Counted from the stretch's first letter, positions 40,579-54,100 are shown. The stretch is 64,000 nucleotides of DNA from Nymphaea colorata (GCF_008831285.2 NC_045149.1:5199500-5263499), one strand, 5' to 3'. Notes: generated from the sequence alone by a model not told the origin. Translations and numbers: made by a program.

Positions 40579-43269
40579 ATGAGGTGCTCGTCTAGTAGAT
40601 CGAAAATGACATTTATATTCGTGAAGATACGTTGATCCATGGATAGAGTTGGGACCAAGGCCCAAAGTGGACTTATGTCCAAGTAGGCAGTAATCCCGAG
40701 TGCGACTTGAGACTCCGACACCCTAGCATAAAAGGGCGTTACTTTTAGTTGGCCATACATAAGGACACCCAAGAAATGTGGATCGCCAAAATCACTTATA
40801 CGGGTAGACTTATAGTGGCTGGATACGAAGTAGAACATCGAGATTGGGCGCCAATCTACCATGGAGAAGTTATCCAAGTTGGGTTCTCAAAATTCCGCCT
40901 AGTGCTAGAAGAAAGACTCTCCCCCGTGGCCGAGAAGCAAAAAGAATATTATTATGAGCCCAACGACGAAGATGAGCATTATGTGCAGAATGACCAAAGC
41001 ACAAGGTCTCTTACGTGGGACGAAGTGCTCAAAAAGATGAACGCGATGCTCGACAGGATGGATCACAGAGTGTCAATCAGAAATAAGAAAACAACCAGCC
41101 TATGTCACCTGGGTGCGTTTCCTTTGAGCTCGCACCCGCACCCGACGCGTTGCGGGTGCGGGTGCGCTCCAGGTGCGCACCCAATCAGCACCCGATGATG
41201 GGCTCGCACCCAAACCGCACCCGGGGGTTGGATCTAGTTCCGAGTCGAAACCAAATCCAAACCAAGTTCATCTGCGTGTATGGTTTGGATCTGGATCTGA
41301 TTTCAAAATGAAACCAAATAAAAAATCCACAAAATCAAATCCACCATTCTCACCCGTCGCCGTTAAATCTAATTTAAGACATCTATAGATATATTATATG
41401 TCCTCTTTTTTCTTTCAAAAAAAACGATAAAGGACTAAAGAATGGTGGCTTTCATATAAAACGATCAGTTTGCCTTTTTTTTCAAACATTTCTTTTTTTA
41501 TTTTTTCCCACTATCATAAAATGTATAATTTTAACTGTGTTATTCAATTTCTACGAAAAATTAATAATAATAATAATAATAATATTAATATTAATATTAA
41601 TAAAATATCTTTACCGCACCGCCGCACCTAATTTTTTTGAGATGTGCCGCACCGGCATCGACACCCGCACCCCGCACTCAGGTGACATAGCAACCAGCAA
41701 TAATAGACAGATTGAGCTTGCTACAGAGTCGGATACTCACACGGAATCAGATTCGTCTAGTGAGGATGAAAAATCCTCTCCTTCTGCAAAGACGCCTATG
41801 GAAATTATGCCAAAAGAGTATAAGTCTGAAAGCGAAGAAGAGACTTCGTCCGAATCTGAAGATAGCAGTAGTACCGGTTCTTCAAGTGATGAAGAAATAG
41901 AGTCGTCAAGTAGAGGGCGCACAAATAAAAACGCCCTCAAGCCTTCAGATCGTGCGAAAGTTGAAAATTCAGAAAAGGGGATTCTTGGAGCCCCTCCTAC
42001 CTCTATCCCTAGTAGCAGCACGAGTATCACGTCAAAAGATACTAAAGGCATACTTGGCCCAGCCAAGACAATCAGTGCTACACGGCCTTTGGAATGGGTT
42101 CAACATAGAGCAACAAATGAGAACCAAAGGCCCAACCAGCAGAACGAGTCAGTAAGACGAAGAGACACAAAGCCCTCCAATGGCATTTACGAAGGACTAC
42201 TTCCCTTACCTAAACCTTCCAAGACGACAGAACAAGAGAAATTACGGGAAAGTAATAGTGCGTGTCAAAACTCGAATGAAGGGTGCTCATCTAGCCTAAC
42301 ACGAGCAGAAAGTAGGGCGACACCTCTTGAAGGACAAACGCCTGAGGGAAGTCCTAAAGAGAGGCTAAGACAGAGCAACGAAGAAATCTTCACCCTAGCT
42401 TCACCTTTCAGATGGGCAGATGAGCCATGGAATCATGAAACCCGTGAGCAAACAAAGATAGAAACAATGGGGCAGCCAGCCACGGGCAGCAAAGGGTTAT
42501 TACCACCTCCTAGTACCCTTACGAGTAAGAACCAACCTAAGGAGGGTGGTATGGATCACGACTTCTTAGAGTCTCCCAACAAGAAAGTGCAGAAGAAACT
42601 CCAACACTGGGCGACTCAAGAATTGGCAAGTCAAAACGCCAAAGTAGATAGAGCCCAAGACAAGAGACTCCCTCTTGTTACGCACCAAGCAGGAAAAGAG
42701 GTAGTTGCCGCCTCTATCAGAAACAATAAGGGGTCTAATAAACCTGGGTGTAAGCAAAGAACCAAACCGCTTAACATCCGGGAGCAGTTCGAAGAAGAGA
42801 TCCTAGCAATGACAGACAGAATCCTCCCTGAATCAAAAGATGAAAAAGAAAGCTCAGGTGAGGAACGTCATGACCTTAAGGTGACAGAAATAGGAGCAGC
42901 CAATGATCAGTACACCGTGTCCACCTTCACCTCTTCCCAGCGCAAGATACAGTCTAGGAAAGGTGGTCGGCAACGTAACTTACCAACTCTGGGAAATTAT
43001 ATAGAAAAACTCTACCGAGAGCGTTGGAGAGCGTACCAGTTTCCAGACTCTCCAAACTATAGTCGGGAGTTAAGGGATCATCAAGACTCCCTTAACCAAC
43101 ACATGCAAGGCTTATTATTAGGCCCCAACTACAATGAGCGCGCAGTGGCCTGTCCTAGTGAGCAGCAACACTTGGCAATCGCAGAATCACGGGCAGACCA
43201 CCACACGGAAAGCGAGCTTAAGCGGAAGAAAACAGCTGCAAGGGCGGCAAAGGCTTCACATCGGACAAC
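40579..43269 (+). pseudogene. FHA-like gene, broken copy of unit 2, interrupted by a hAT element
   Basis: It shares the 28-bp deletion and the stop in the FHA-like region (TAG at 40746-40748) with unit 1. A 591-bp hAT element sits at 41100-41690, ending the 5' part at 41198. The 579-codon open frame at 41537-43276 is a chance fusion of the element's right part with the gene's middle. An 11-bp deletion between GCGC repeats near 43140 shifts the C-terminal frame, which ends at 43276. Confidence 0.78.
41100..41690. mobile_element. Non-autonomous hAT element inside unit 2
   Basis: A perfect 8-bp target duplication CAACCAGC (41092-41099 and 41691-41698) flanks terminal inverted repeats CTATGTCACCTGGGTGCG and CTATGTCACCTGAGTGCG (17 of 18 identical). 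The 591 bp are GC-rich with GGTGCG repeats at the ends and AT-rich in the middle, including an (AATAAT)n run. There is no transposase. It is absent from units 1, 3 and 4, so it inserted into unit 2 after the array's units separated. Confidence 0.92.
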
Positions 43270-43502
43270 TGCCTAGAGATTACGGCCCCAAACGGATGCA
43301 TCAAGAAACCACGAGTAAGACAACTCGGGTCTTCACTCGGGAGTTTAAGAAAGGGCCGAGAGGATGCTTCCTCAACCAGAGGAACTCCCTTGCCGTACTA
43401 CCCCGAGATTATGGACCAAAAGAAAAACTTATGTGGGTAGCACGTGGAACTCAGACCCATCCGGAGAAAGGTAAAGTAAGAGCTTGGGGACAAGCTCATT
43501 TT

Positions 43503-43510
43503 AAGGAGGG
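43503..43510 (+). promoter_or_regulatory. Polypurine tract before LTR 3
   Basis: AAGGAGGG followed by TGTATC and the LTR start. Confidence 0.7.
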
Positions 43511-43516
43511 TGTATC

Positions 43517-46500
43517 TGATACGAGCCAAAAATCCAGCCAGCTTGTAAGGGCTGAACCGAGGACCAAGCAAGGTCCGACTAGGCTCGTAAGGGCTAGGCC
43601 AGCTACAGAGGAAACTATACAGCTTGGAGTTCTTGCAGTGGGCGGAGCGGGCGGAGCAACAACGGCCAAGCGCGGGGAAAAATGGATTAAACCTCAAGGT
43701 GGCCTTGATCCGTTTTTAGGACTTTTCCGAACTTGAATGGTCTAACCTATGGTCGAGTCCTAACCCGAGTTCACACGAGGTAGTCTAGGTCGAACCTAGG
43801 CAAAAGGGGGTTGAGCCGGTCCAAGTTCAACCATGCGCCCAAGCAAGTGGATCCGAGTGATCCACGGACCATTTTATTTGGACGGATAGTGTCCCTTAGA
43901 TCTGATTTATTTGGATTCGTTTTTAGATCCATTGAGTTCTGTTTTTGGTTTTAAGTTACTTTTTTAGTGAACCGGTTCGGAATGTGAACCGAGTTGCTTA
44001 GGATGTTATTTAAGTAATTGATTTCATGTAATCAGTATGCTTTTGAAAATAATGAATTAATTGGAGGTGTGTTGGGCGGAATGCCCTTTCTCTCTCTCGT
44101 ATTCTCCTTGGCTCACCCCTCTCCCACGGTGGTCTCCCTTCTCTCCTTGGCGTCCCTCCTCACCCATGGCGCAACGTCTTCTTCCTCCACTCGTCCTCAA
44201 GGATTCTCCACGCCCTAGCGTCACTCCTCATGGCGTCCTCTTCAATCCAGCCCCCTAGGTGAAGGACGACATCCCTTTCACCCTGTATCCAGCCGAAGGT
44301 CTTCCTCTTCTCTACTTTGTTTTCTGGTTTCTTTCTCTTCCCCTCGACCTAAGGATAGCAGCAAGCTCCGGCGCGCGGCGTCTCCAAACGGACCACGAGA
44401 ATACCCCACGAGCATTTCGAAGTCGATCGGTGCCTTCCTTCTCAAGCACAAAGAAGGTTGTGAGGCTGTCTTCTTCCCGAGAAGGCTGCAGCAGCTTGGG
44501 CGACCTGGTTTCTGCAGCATACGACATCAAAAGTAGCGTAAGAGAATAAAGTTAGTACGTAGAGAAAACAAGAAGAGTTGGTGAGCAACACTTTGCTCGG
44601 ATTTGATATTGAGTTCAGCTAAAAGGTGGATTTCATTCCCTCGGTGTACACCAAAGAGTTTGAGCTCTCATCCCACGGCTGAAAACAACACCAAATTCCT
44701 GCTTATGCGTCTCAAGAAATCCTTGGCATTCTTGAGTTCTTTCCCCCACGCTACGCACGAAGGTTTCCAACGAGCGTCCTCAAAAAGGGCCCTTTGGTTT
44801 CCTCCGTTTGTCTCAATGTTGACGCACAAAACCAGCAAGCTAGGAGGCTTGCAAACGTGCAGCAAGGGGCGACTAAACAACAAGAAAATTACTTAGAAAA
44901 AGGTCGCCCCATCAAAAGGAATCCAACGGCGAAAGTAGAGCTTCAATCGGATCGTTATGCACATGTTTAAGGTCTCGGCCTGAATTCTGCAACTTCGGTG
45001 AACATTCAAGTGATTCCGGCCAAATTTTGGTCAATTCCGGCGTGGTCCATATTATCCCTGATCGTGGAAAGAAGAAACTTCAGTTTAAGGGTATTCTGGT
45101 CATTGTTGGGAGGAGCGCACTAGGGCAAAACACCCAAGCCACCGGTGCTTACTCGCACGTACCTTGGCAGCCGGTTCTTCATTTGTTAAGTCCCCTCTCC
45201 TTCCTTGTTGTGTTTAATCCCTACCGTTGGAGTCGCCATGTGTCAGCCATCCCCTTGGCCTTCCTGATTGACCCAGCCACCTGTCCCACTTGGATGATTC
45301 GGTCCCAGCCAAGAATCCTCCAAGACCCCATCGTATTCCCCAAAATTAGCGAGATCCCCTCTTGTCGGTACCCAATTCCGATTTTGTTGCCTTGCCTTTT
45401 GTCAACCGAGATTCCTCTTTGATCTCAGCCCTTGGTGTTGCCACATGCCCTAATGTTAGCCTACATCCACTGCCACCTCACCAGCTAGCTTCCCCTCGAC
45501 GAGTAGCCTGACCCCACACGTTTTCTCATTCTCCATCGCCAAGTCCCCTTACCGCTTCCTTAGCCCCTTCACGCGTCTTTCCATTTTGGTGGAGCTTTGT
45601 GAAGGCGCCACCTGCTGCTATCCCCTAATCCGGTCCCTACCATCACGCCAGTCCAGTCCCTCTCCATCTGCCACCTCAACAGCCAGCCCTTGCCCCTGGC
45701 CTCACACGAGATTCCCTCCTCCATCGTCAAGCCCCTTGCCGTTTTCTTAGAAGCCTTCACGCGGTTTCCCATTTGGAAGTGAAGCCATAATGGACCGCCA
45801 CCTCCTACTTACCAAAACCCATTCCCTTCCTTTACGCTAGTCAACCCAGCTCGTCTCCACCAAGCATGTCTCCACCTCCAGCTTCCTAATCATTACCCAC
45901 CTAAACCGAGCAAGCTCCCTCCTTCCATCTCACCACCCATTCCCTTGTAGGCCCCACGTGTTCCACTTGTCACCCGTGGAGTCCACCTTTGTCTCGCATC
46001 TCCTTTCCCCTTTCCTTTTCCCCATCGTCCCTAAATCCTCTCGCATAAGGTATAAACCCTGCCACCTCATATTCTCCCCTTTGGTATTAGTCAACCTTAC
46101 CCTTTAGCCCTTACCTTTCCAAATCTCACCTGGTTTACCCTCTTGGTCCGAGCAAAGGAGAAGAAGGAGTCCCCACGCGCCTAACGTTTAAGACTTACCT
46201 TTTTGGCATAGGCCACGTGCCTCCCCTTCCTTACGAATTAGGAAGAAAGCCGAGCCAATTCCCTCCTTATTCTTTAGGAAGGAAATTGGAATCAATTCCT
46301 GATTCGCTAGTCTCTCTCTAGCGATCCTCTTAGCTCTAATTTCCATTTTGGAATTAGACGCCCCTTTTTCATCCTCTACCGTAGGAAGGAAATCTCCACG
46401 CCACCCCTTGCCTCTTGGTAAGTGGCGTCCTCTCATCTCCCTCTTTCTTAGTTAGGAAGCCGCCACCTGGCCTCATCACACCTTAGGAACTCTTGACCAG

Positions 46501-47835
46501 TCGAGTCAACCCTCACCAGCTAGGAAAGACCTTAGCTTAGTCCACCTTGCTCCCCCTTAGGAAAGTCCTCACCGTGTTAACACTTACTCGTTTTGAGCAA
46601 GTCTTCACGCGCCAACTTAGACAACCTCCCTAAGTCGACCTCACCCATTTTGGTAACCCACGTCCTTGAGCCTCTTTTCCTCTTATTCTGGAAAGTAGCC
46701 CACGGTCATAAGGCAGCCAAAGTCAACGTTGCCTAATTAACTAGAACCCACTTGCACGGCTAGACCCAAGCCGCACCTTCCGCATGCACCTACCTCACGA
46801 CCTTAGTGTCTTGACTTGATTCAAGTCAACCCAGCCGCATCTGATCCTAAGCCAAGTTGTAGTCAACCTTGTCCCTGATGACCCTTAGCCTTGACTTAGC
46901 TCACCTAAACCCGACCTAGCCAGCCATCCGTAGCCGGACCTCCCTCGTAGCTAGGTCTGCCCGAGCTCTAGACCGAGCTCTTCTCCTTCCCGTAGTTAGG
47001 ATCTCCCGGGTTCTAGATCGAACACTTCCCTGCCGGAAGGTTCTCCCCATTCACAGCGGGACCCTTCCACCTCCGGCACACCTCTTGCTGCCGCCTCCCC
47101 TTCACGGCCAGGAGGGCCTCTTCAGCAGTAGCACGTCACTTGCTGCTATCTCTCTCTCACGGCCAGGAGGGCCGTTTTCCAGCAACTAGCCGGCGTCCCT
47201 AGCCGGTCACTTGGAGACTTCCGGCGTCAAATCCATAACGCTGCGCGTATCCAGCTGCAGCCCTCTTCCCCGGAGTCATCCCCTCCTTGTTGCTGCATTG
47301 ACCGAGGTCAGGAATTCACCTCGCGGCACCTTGCTGACAGCCAAGACTAACTTGGCCGGTAACGCCCTCTCACTCCCTTGTAGTATCGCGGGTCGGGTGC
47401 ACTTTCCTTGTGTATTTGCTTGAGCCCGGCTTCGGCCTTGGTTGATTCCAGCGGTTCCTCGTCGGCCCTTGGCCTAGACACGGCCGCTAATCGACGAGCC
47501 TATCTAGGGTATTGGGTGTGGTTTGTTACGTGTAGTTATGGTTTGTGTGGTTTGATATTTTGCATTGAGTGAGTTGCGAGAATACTTTTGTATCGCGCAC
47601 GCTTGTACGGCCTCACATCTCACGTAGCTTTCTGTAGTAGGTTTTGCTTTAGTTAGGTTTTTGGGATTACCCTTACGTGTATTCACTTCTTATTGGGTTT
47701 GCGCCGGGGTCCTGTCCGGCCGGGTAGTTTCTTGTATTGATTTGTCTAGGTTTCTTTGGTCTAGATTCCTCGAGGCGATCTTGGTAGTAGGACCTCGACT
47801 CCTTGGGTCGGCCAGTTGGGGTCGGGATCCTAACA
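43517..47835 (+). repeat. LTR 3 (complete, 4319 bp)
   Basis: It has the same TG...CA ends. Two small private deletions are visible against LTR 2. One removes about 27 bp near 43594 (between GGCT and AGCT). The other removes 14 bp near 44354 (one CTAAGG repeat with the text between). Confidence 0.92.
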
Positions 47836-48872
47836 ATTGGTATCAGAGCCTGCTTGGGGTTTAAAGTCACAGAGACAGCGATAGATTTCAGAAGTTAGTA
47901 CTTTCAACGGAGTAGACGTCGCAGTTTCCAGCTAGTACTTGGACGGCTTCTTGTGGAGTGGCCACCAACAACCGACTGATACCAATCTAACAATTGTTAT
48001 CAGAGCGACCTTGGGGAATTAATCTTGACTTAACCGCGCTTGGGCCAGCGATGAGTAAGCATCCATGGACAGTGCAGCAATCAGGACTTCAGATTTTCAG
48101 TAGGATTTCATTTCAGTTGTTAGACGGAGCTTAGAGTGCATCTGCGGTTTTCTGGTCTGTGACAGTTAGCGTCAGTGTATCAGCGTTCTCAGGGGGCAAA
48201 CGAAGTCGGATTTGCCTCAAATTTGGTGGACATACTCGTAAGCATATGTGCTACAAAAGTTGTTTAGGGCATCAGAAGAGATTGTGCCCTTAACAAGACG
48301 TTTGTGGCTATGCAACGTGCTAAAAGCCTGAACAGACAGAACCTATCCGCGGGAGCAGTTCGGCCAAAAGATTACGTAGTTTTAGAGACTTCCCGAGATC
48401 AAACGAGCTGAAATTTTCTGCATAGTCAGATAACTATCTCCTCTTAGTGCTGACAAAGTTTGAAGTCAAAACTCCATCGTTTGATATTTCTGTGCGTAAG
48501 TCCTTGGGCTACCTTAAAACAGTCTGGACTAAGGGTGTGCACAACCGCACCACCCTAGGGTACTTGAGCTCGAAGTTGCTGTCGAGGCATCAGGCGGATG
48601 CGACAGTTAGGCCTCCCACTGTAGGCCCAGCTGAGAGCAAAAGATAGTCACCGAGGTGCTAGGCGGGCACGGTGACAGGTGGAACCAGTTTCCTCCTCCC
48701 TTAGCACACACAGGGCAGAAGTATGGCTGATAGACAATGGGCAGAAAAGTTGATTACAGTGAGTTCTTCGCAGCATAGGATTTTTTTAAGAGTGGCAGTG
48801 TGTCAGTGTGTTTGGTTTCAGAAGTAGCATAGGATTTGCTTTGGCAGTTTGCTTAGTAGATTAGAAGACGGA
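47836..48872 (+). other. Untranslated leader of unit 3
   Basis: Collinear with the unit 2 leader. Its 66-codon frame at 48447-48647 is open. Confidence 0.55.
47838..47849 (+). promoter_or_regulatory. Primer-binding site, unit 3
   Basis: Intact TGGTATCAGAGC next to the LTR 3 end. The downstream second copy (47995-48006) has one mismatch (TGTTATCAGAGC). Confidence 0.88.
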
Positions 48873-51170
48873 ATGAGGTACTCGTCTAGTAGTTCGAAAA
48901 TGGACAAACTCCTTAGCACCTACGAAAATGGCATTTGTATTCGTGAAGATACGTTGATCCAAGGACAGACTTGGGACCAAGGCCCAAAGTGGACTTATGT
49001 CCAAGTAGGCAGTAATCCCGAGTGCGACTTGAGACTCCGACACCCTAACATAAAAGGACGTCACTTTGAGTTGGCCATACATAAGGACACCCAAGAAATG
49101 TGGATCGCCAAAATCACTTATACGGGTAGACTTATAGTGGCTGGATACGAAGTAGAACATCGAGATTGGGCACCAATCTATCATGGAGAAGTTATCCAAG
49201 TTGGGTTCTCAAAATTCCGTCTAGTGCTAGAAGAAAGACTCTCCCCCGTGGCCGAGAAGCAAAAAGAATATTATTATGAGCCCAACGACGAAGATGAGCA
49301 TTATGTGCAGAATGACTAAAGCACAAGGTCTCTTACGTGGGACGAAGTGCTCAAAAAGATGGACGCGATGCTCGATAGGATGGATCACAGAGTGTCAATC
49401 AGAAATAAGAAAACAACCAGCAATAAAAGACAGACTGAGCTTGCTACAGAGTCAGATACTGACACGGAATCAGATTCGTCTAGTGAGGATGAAAAATCCT
49501 CTCCTTCTCCAAAGACGCCTATGGAAATTATGCCAAAAGAGTATAAGTCTGAAAGCGAAGAAGAGACTTCGTCCGAATCCGAAGATAGCAGTAGTACCGG
49601 TTCTTCAAGTGATGAAGAAATAGAGTCGTCAAGTAGAGGGCGCACAAATAAAAACGCCCTCAAGCCTTCAGATCGTGCGGAAGTTGAAAATTCAGAAAAG
49701 GGGATTCTTGGAGCCCCTCCTACCTCTATCCCTAGTAGCAGCACGAGTATCACGTCAAAAGATACTAAAGGCATACTTGGCCCAGCCAAGACAATCAGTG
49801 CCACACGGCGTTTGGAATGGGTTCAACCTAGAGCAACAAATGAGAACCAAAGGCCCAACCAGCAGAACGAGTCAGTAAGACAAAGAGACACAAAGCCCTC
49901 CAATGGCATTTACGAAGGACTACTTCCCTTACCTGAACCTTCCAAGACGACAGAACAAGAGAAATTAAGGGAAAGTAATAGTGCGCGTCCAAACTCGAAT
50001 GAAGGGTGCTCATCTAGCCTAACACGAGCAGAAAGTAGGGCGACACCTCTTGAAGGACAAACGCCTGAGGGAAGTCCGAAAGAGAGGCTAAGATAGAGCA
50101 ACGAAGAAATCTTCACCCTAGCTTCACCTTTTCAGATGGGGCAGCCAGCAAAGGGCAGCAAAGGGTTATTACCACCTCCTAGTACCCTTACGAGTAAGAA
50201 CCAACCTAAGGAGGGTGGTATGGATCACGACTTCTTAGAGTCTCCCAACAAGAAAGTGCAGAAGAAACTCCAACACTGGGCGACTCAAGAATTGGCAAGT
50301 CAAAACGCCAAAGTAGATAGAGCCCAAGTTAAGAGACTCCCTCTTGTTACGCACCAAGCAGGAAAAGAAGTAGTTGCCGCCTCAATCAGAAACAATAAGG
50401 GCTCTAATAAACCCGGGTGTAAGCAAAGAACCAAACCGCTTAACATCCGGGAGCAGTTCGAAGCAGAGCTCCTAGCAATGACAGACAGAATCCTCCCTGA
50501 ATCAGAAGATGAAAAATAAAGCTCAAGTGAGGAACGTTATGACCTTAAGGTGACAGAAATAGGAGCAGCCAGTGATCAGTACACCGTGTCCACCTTCACC
50601 TCTTCCCAGCGCAAGATACAGTCTAGGAAAGGTGGTCGGCAACGTAACTTACCAACTCTGGAAAATTATATAGAAAAACTCTACCCAGAGCGTTGGAGAG
50701 CGTACCAGTTTCCAGACTCTCCAAACAGTAGTCGGGAGTTAAGGGATCATCAAGACTCCCTTAACCAACACATGCAATGCTTATTACTAGGCCCCAACTA
50801 CAGTGAGCGCGCAACAGAAGCGCAGTGGCTTGTCCTAGTGAGCAGCAACACTTGGCAATCGTAGAATCACGGGCAGACCACCACACGGAAAGCGAGCTTA
50901 TGCGGAAGCAAACAGCTGCAAGGGCAGCAAAGGCTTCACATCGGGCAGCAGCCTAGAGATTACGGCCCCAAACGGATGCATCAAGAAACCACGAGTAAGA
51001 CAACTCGGGTCTTCACTCGGGAATTTAGGAAAGGGCCGAGACGATGCTTCCTCAACCAGAGGAACTCTCTTGCCGTACTACCTCGAGATTATGGACCAAA
51101 GGAAAAACTTATGTGGGTAGCACGTGGAACTCAGACCCATCCAGAGAAAGGTAAAGTAAGAGCTTGGGGA
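48873..51170 (+). pseudogene. FHA-like gene, broken copy of unit 3
   Basis: The ATG (48873) and the whole FHA-like region are intact without the 28-bp deletion. The frame then hits TAA at 49317-49319 (CAA in the others). Further stops are at 50094-50096 (from CAG), 50517-50519 (from GAA) and about 50862 (from CAG). A deletion of about 60 bp lies near 50136, between two similar GATGGG/AATGGGGC sequences. Three of the four stops are C-to-T changes, as expected from decay of methylated DNA. Confidence 0.78.
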
Positions 51171-51182
51171 CAAGCTCATTTT

Positions 51183-51190
51183 AAGGAGGG
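51183..51190 (+). promoter_or_regulatory. Polypurine tract before LTR 4
   Basis: AAGGAGGG followed by TGTATC and the LTR start. Confidence 0.7.
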
Positions 51191-51196
51191 TGTATC

Positions 51197-54100
51197 TGAT
51201 ACGAGCCAAAAATCCAGCCAGCTTGTAAGGGTTGAACCGAGGACCAAGCAAGGTCCGACTAGGCTCGTAAGGGCTGGACGTTAGTCCAGCAAGGCAGCTA
51301 GGCCAGCTACAGAGGAAACTATACAGCTTGGAGTTCTTGCAGTGGGCGGAGCAACAACGGCCAAGCGCGGGGAAAAATGGATTAAACCTCAAGGTGGCCT
51401 TGATCCGTTTTTAGGACTTCCCCGAACTTTAATGGTCTAACCTATGGTCGAGTCCTAACCCGAGTTCACACGAGGTAGTCTAGGTCGAACCTAGGCAAAA
51501 GGGGGTTGAGCCGGTCCAAGCTCAACCATGCGCCCAAGCAAGTGGATCCGAGTGATCCACGGACCATTTTATTTGGACGGATGGCGTCCCTTAGATCTGA
51601 TTTATTTGGATTCGTTTTTAGATCCATTGAGTTCCGTTTTTTGTTTTAAGTTGCTTCTTTAGTGAACCGGTTCGGAATGTGAACCGAGTTGCTTAGGATG
51701 TTATTTAAGTCATTGATTTCATGTAATCAGTATGCTTTTGGAAAATAATGAATTGATTGGAGGTGTGTTGGGCGGAATGCCCTTTCTGTCTCTCGTATTC
51801 CCCTTGGCTCACCCCTCTCCCACGGTGGTCTCCCTTCTCTCCTTGGCGTCCCTCCTCACCCATGGCGCAACGTCTTCTTCCTCCACTCGTCCTCCAGGAT
51901 TCTCCATGCCCTAGCTTCCCTCCTCATGGCGTCCTCTTCAATCCAGCCCCTAGGTGAAGGACGACATCCCTTTCACCCTCCATCCAGCCGAAGGTCTTCC
52001 TCTTCTCTACCTTGTTTTCTGGTTTCTTCCTCTTCCCCTCGACCTAAGGAATACGGCCTAAGGATAGCAGCAAGCTCCGGCGCGCGGCGTCTCCAAACAG
52101 ACCACTACCCCACGAGCATTTCGAAGTCGATCGGTGCCTTCCTTCTCAAGCACAAAGAAGGTTGTGAGGCTGTCTTCTTCCCGGGAAGGCTGCAGCAGCT
52201 TGGGCGACCTGGTTTCTGCAGCATACGACATCAAAAGTAGCGCAAGAGAATAAGGTTAGTACGTAGAGAAAACAAGAAGAGCTGGTGAGCAACACGTTGC
52301 TCGGATTTGATATTGAGTTCAGCTAAAAGGTGGATTTCATTCCCTCGGTGTACACCAGAGAGTTTGAGCTCTCATCCCATGGCTGAAAACAGCACCAAAT
52401 TCCTGCTTACGCGTCTCCAGAACTCCTTGGCATTCTTGAGTTCTTTCCCTCACGCTACGCACGAAGGTTTCCAACGAGCTTCCTCAAAAAGGGCCCTTTG
52501 GTTTCCTCCGTTTTTCTCAAGGTTGACGCACAAAACCACCAAGCTAGGAGGCTTGCAAACGTGCAGCAAGGGGCGACTAAACAACAAAAAAATTACTTAG
52601 AAAAAGGTCGCCCCATCAAAAGGAATCCAACGGCGAAAGTAGAGCTTCAATCGGATCGCTATGCATACGTTTAAGGTCTCGGCTTGAATTCTGCAACTCC
52701 GGTGAACATTCAAGTGATTCCGGCAAAATTTTGGTCAATTCCGGCGTGGTCCATATTACCCCTGATCGTGGAAGGAAGAAACTTCAGTTTAAGGGTATTC
52801 TGGTCATTGTTTGGAGGAGCGCACTAGGGCAAAACACCCTAGCCGCCGGTGCTTACTCGCACGTCCCTTGGCAGCCGGTTCTTAATTTGGTAAGTCCCCT
52901 CTCCTTCCTTGTTGTGTTTAATCCCTACCGTTGGAGTCGCCACGTGTCAGTTATCCCCTTGGCCTTCCTGATTGACGCAGCCACCTGTCCCACTTGGATG
53001 ATTCGGTCCCAGTCGAGAATCCTCCAAGACCGCATCGTATTCCCCAAAATTAGCGAGATCCCTCTTGTCGCTACCCAATTCCGATTTTGTTGCCTTGCCT
53101 TTTGTCAACCGAGATTCCTCTTTGATCTCAGCCCTTGGTGTTGCCACATGTCCTAATCCTAGCCTACATCCCCTGCCACCTCACCAGCTAGCTTCCCCCT
53201 CGACGAGTAGCCTGACCCCACACGCTTTCTCATTCTCCATCGCCAAGTCCCCTTACCGCTTCCTTAGGCCCTTCACGCGTCTTTCCATTTTGGTGGAGCT
53301 TTGTGAAGGCGCCACCTACTGCTATCCCCTAATCCGGTCCCTACCATCACGCCAGTCGAGTCCCTCTCCATCTGCCACCTCAACAGCCAGCCCTTGCCCC
53401 TGGCCTCACACGAGATTCCCTCCTCCATCGTCAAGCCCCTTGCCGTTTTCTTAGAAGCCTTCACGCGGTTTCCCATTTGGAAGTGAAGCCATAATGGACC
53501 GCCACCTCCTACTTACCAAAACCCATTCCCTTCCTTTACGCTAGTCAACCCAGCTCGTCTCCACCAAGCATGTCTCCACCTCCAGCTTCCTAATCATTAC
53601 CCACCTAAACCGAGCAAGCTCCCTCCTTCCATCTCGCCACCCATTCCCTTGTAGGCCCCACGTGTTCCACTTGTCACCCGTGGAGTCCACCTTTGTCTCG
53701 CATCTCCTTTCCCCTATCCTTTTCCCCATCGTCCCTAAATCCTCTCACATAAGGTATAAACCCTGCCACCTCATGCTCTCCCCTTTGGTATTAGTCAACC
53801 TTACCCTTTAGCCCTTACATTTCCAAATCTCACCTGGTTTACCCCCTTGGTACGAGCAAAGGAGAAGAAGGAGTCCCCATGCGCCTAACGTTTAAGACTT
53901 ACCTTTTTGGCATAGGCCACTTGCCTCCCCTTCCTTACGAATTAGGAAGAAAGCCGAGCCAATTCCCTCCTTATTCTTTAGGAAGGAAATTGGAATCAAT
54001 TCCTGATTCGCTAGTCTCTCTCTAGCGATCCTCTTAGCTCTAATTTCCATTTTGGAATTAGACACCCCCTTTTCCTCCTCAACCATAGGCAGGAAATCTC

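Noticed and set aside
41537-43276. 579-codon frame as an independent gene
   Set aside because: It begins inside the inserted hAT element and is a fusion with the disrupted FHA-like gene of unit 2.
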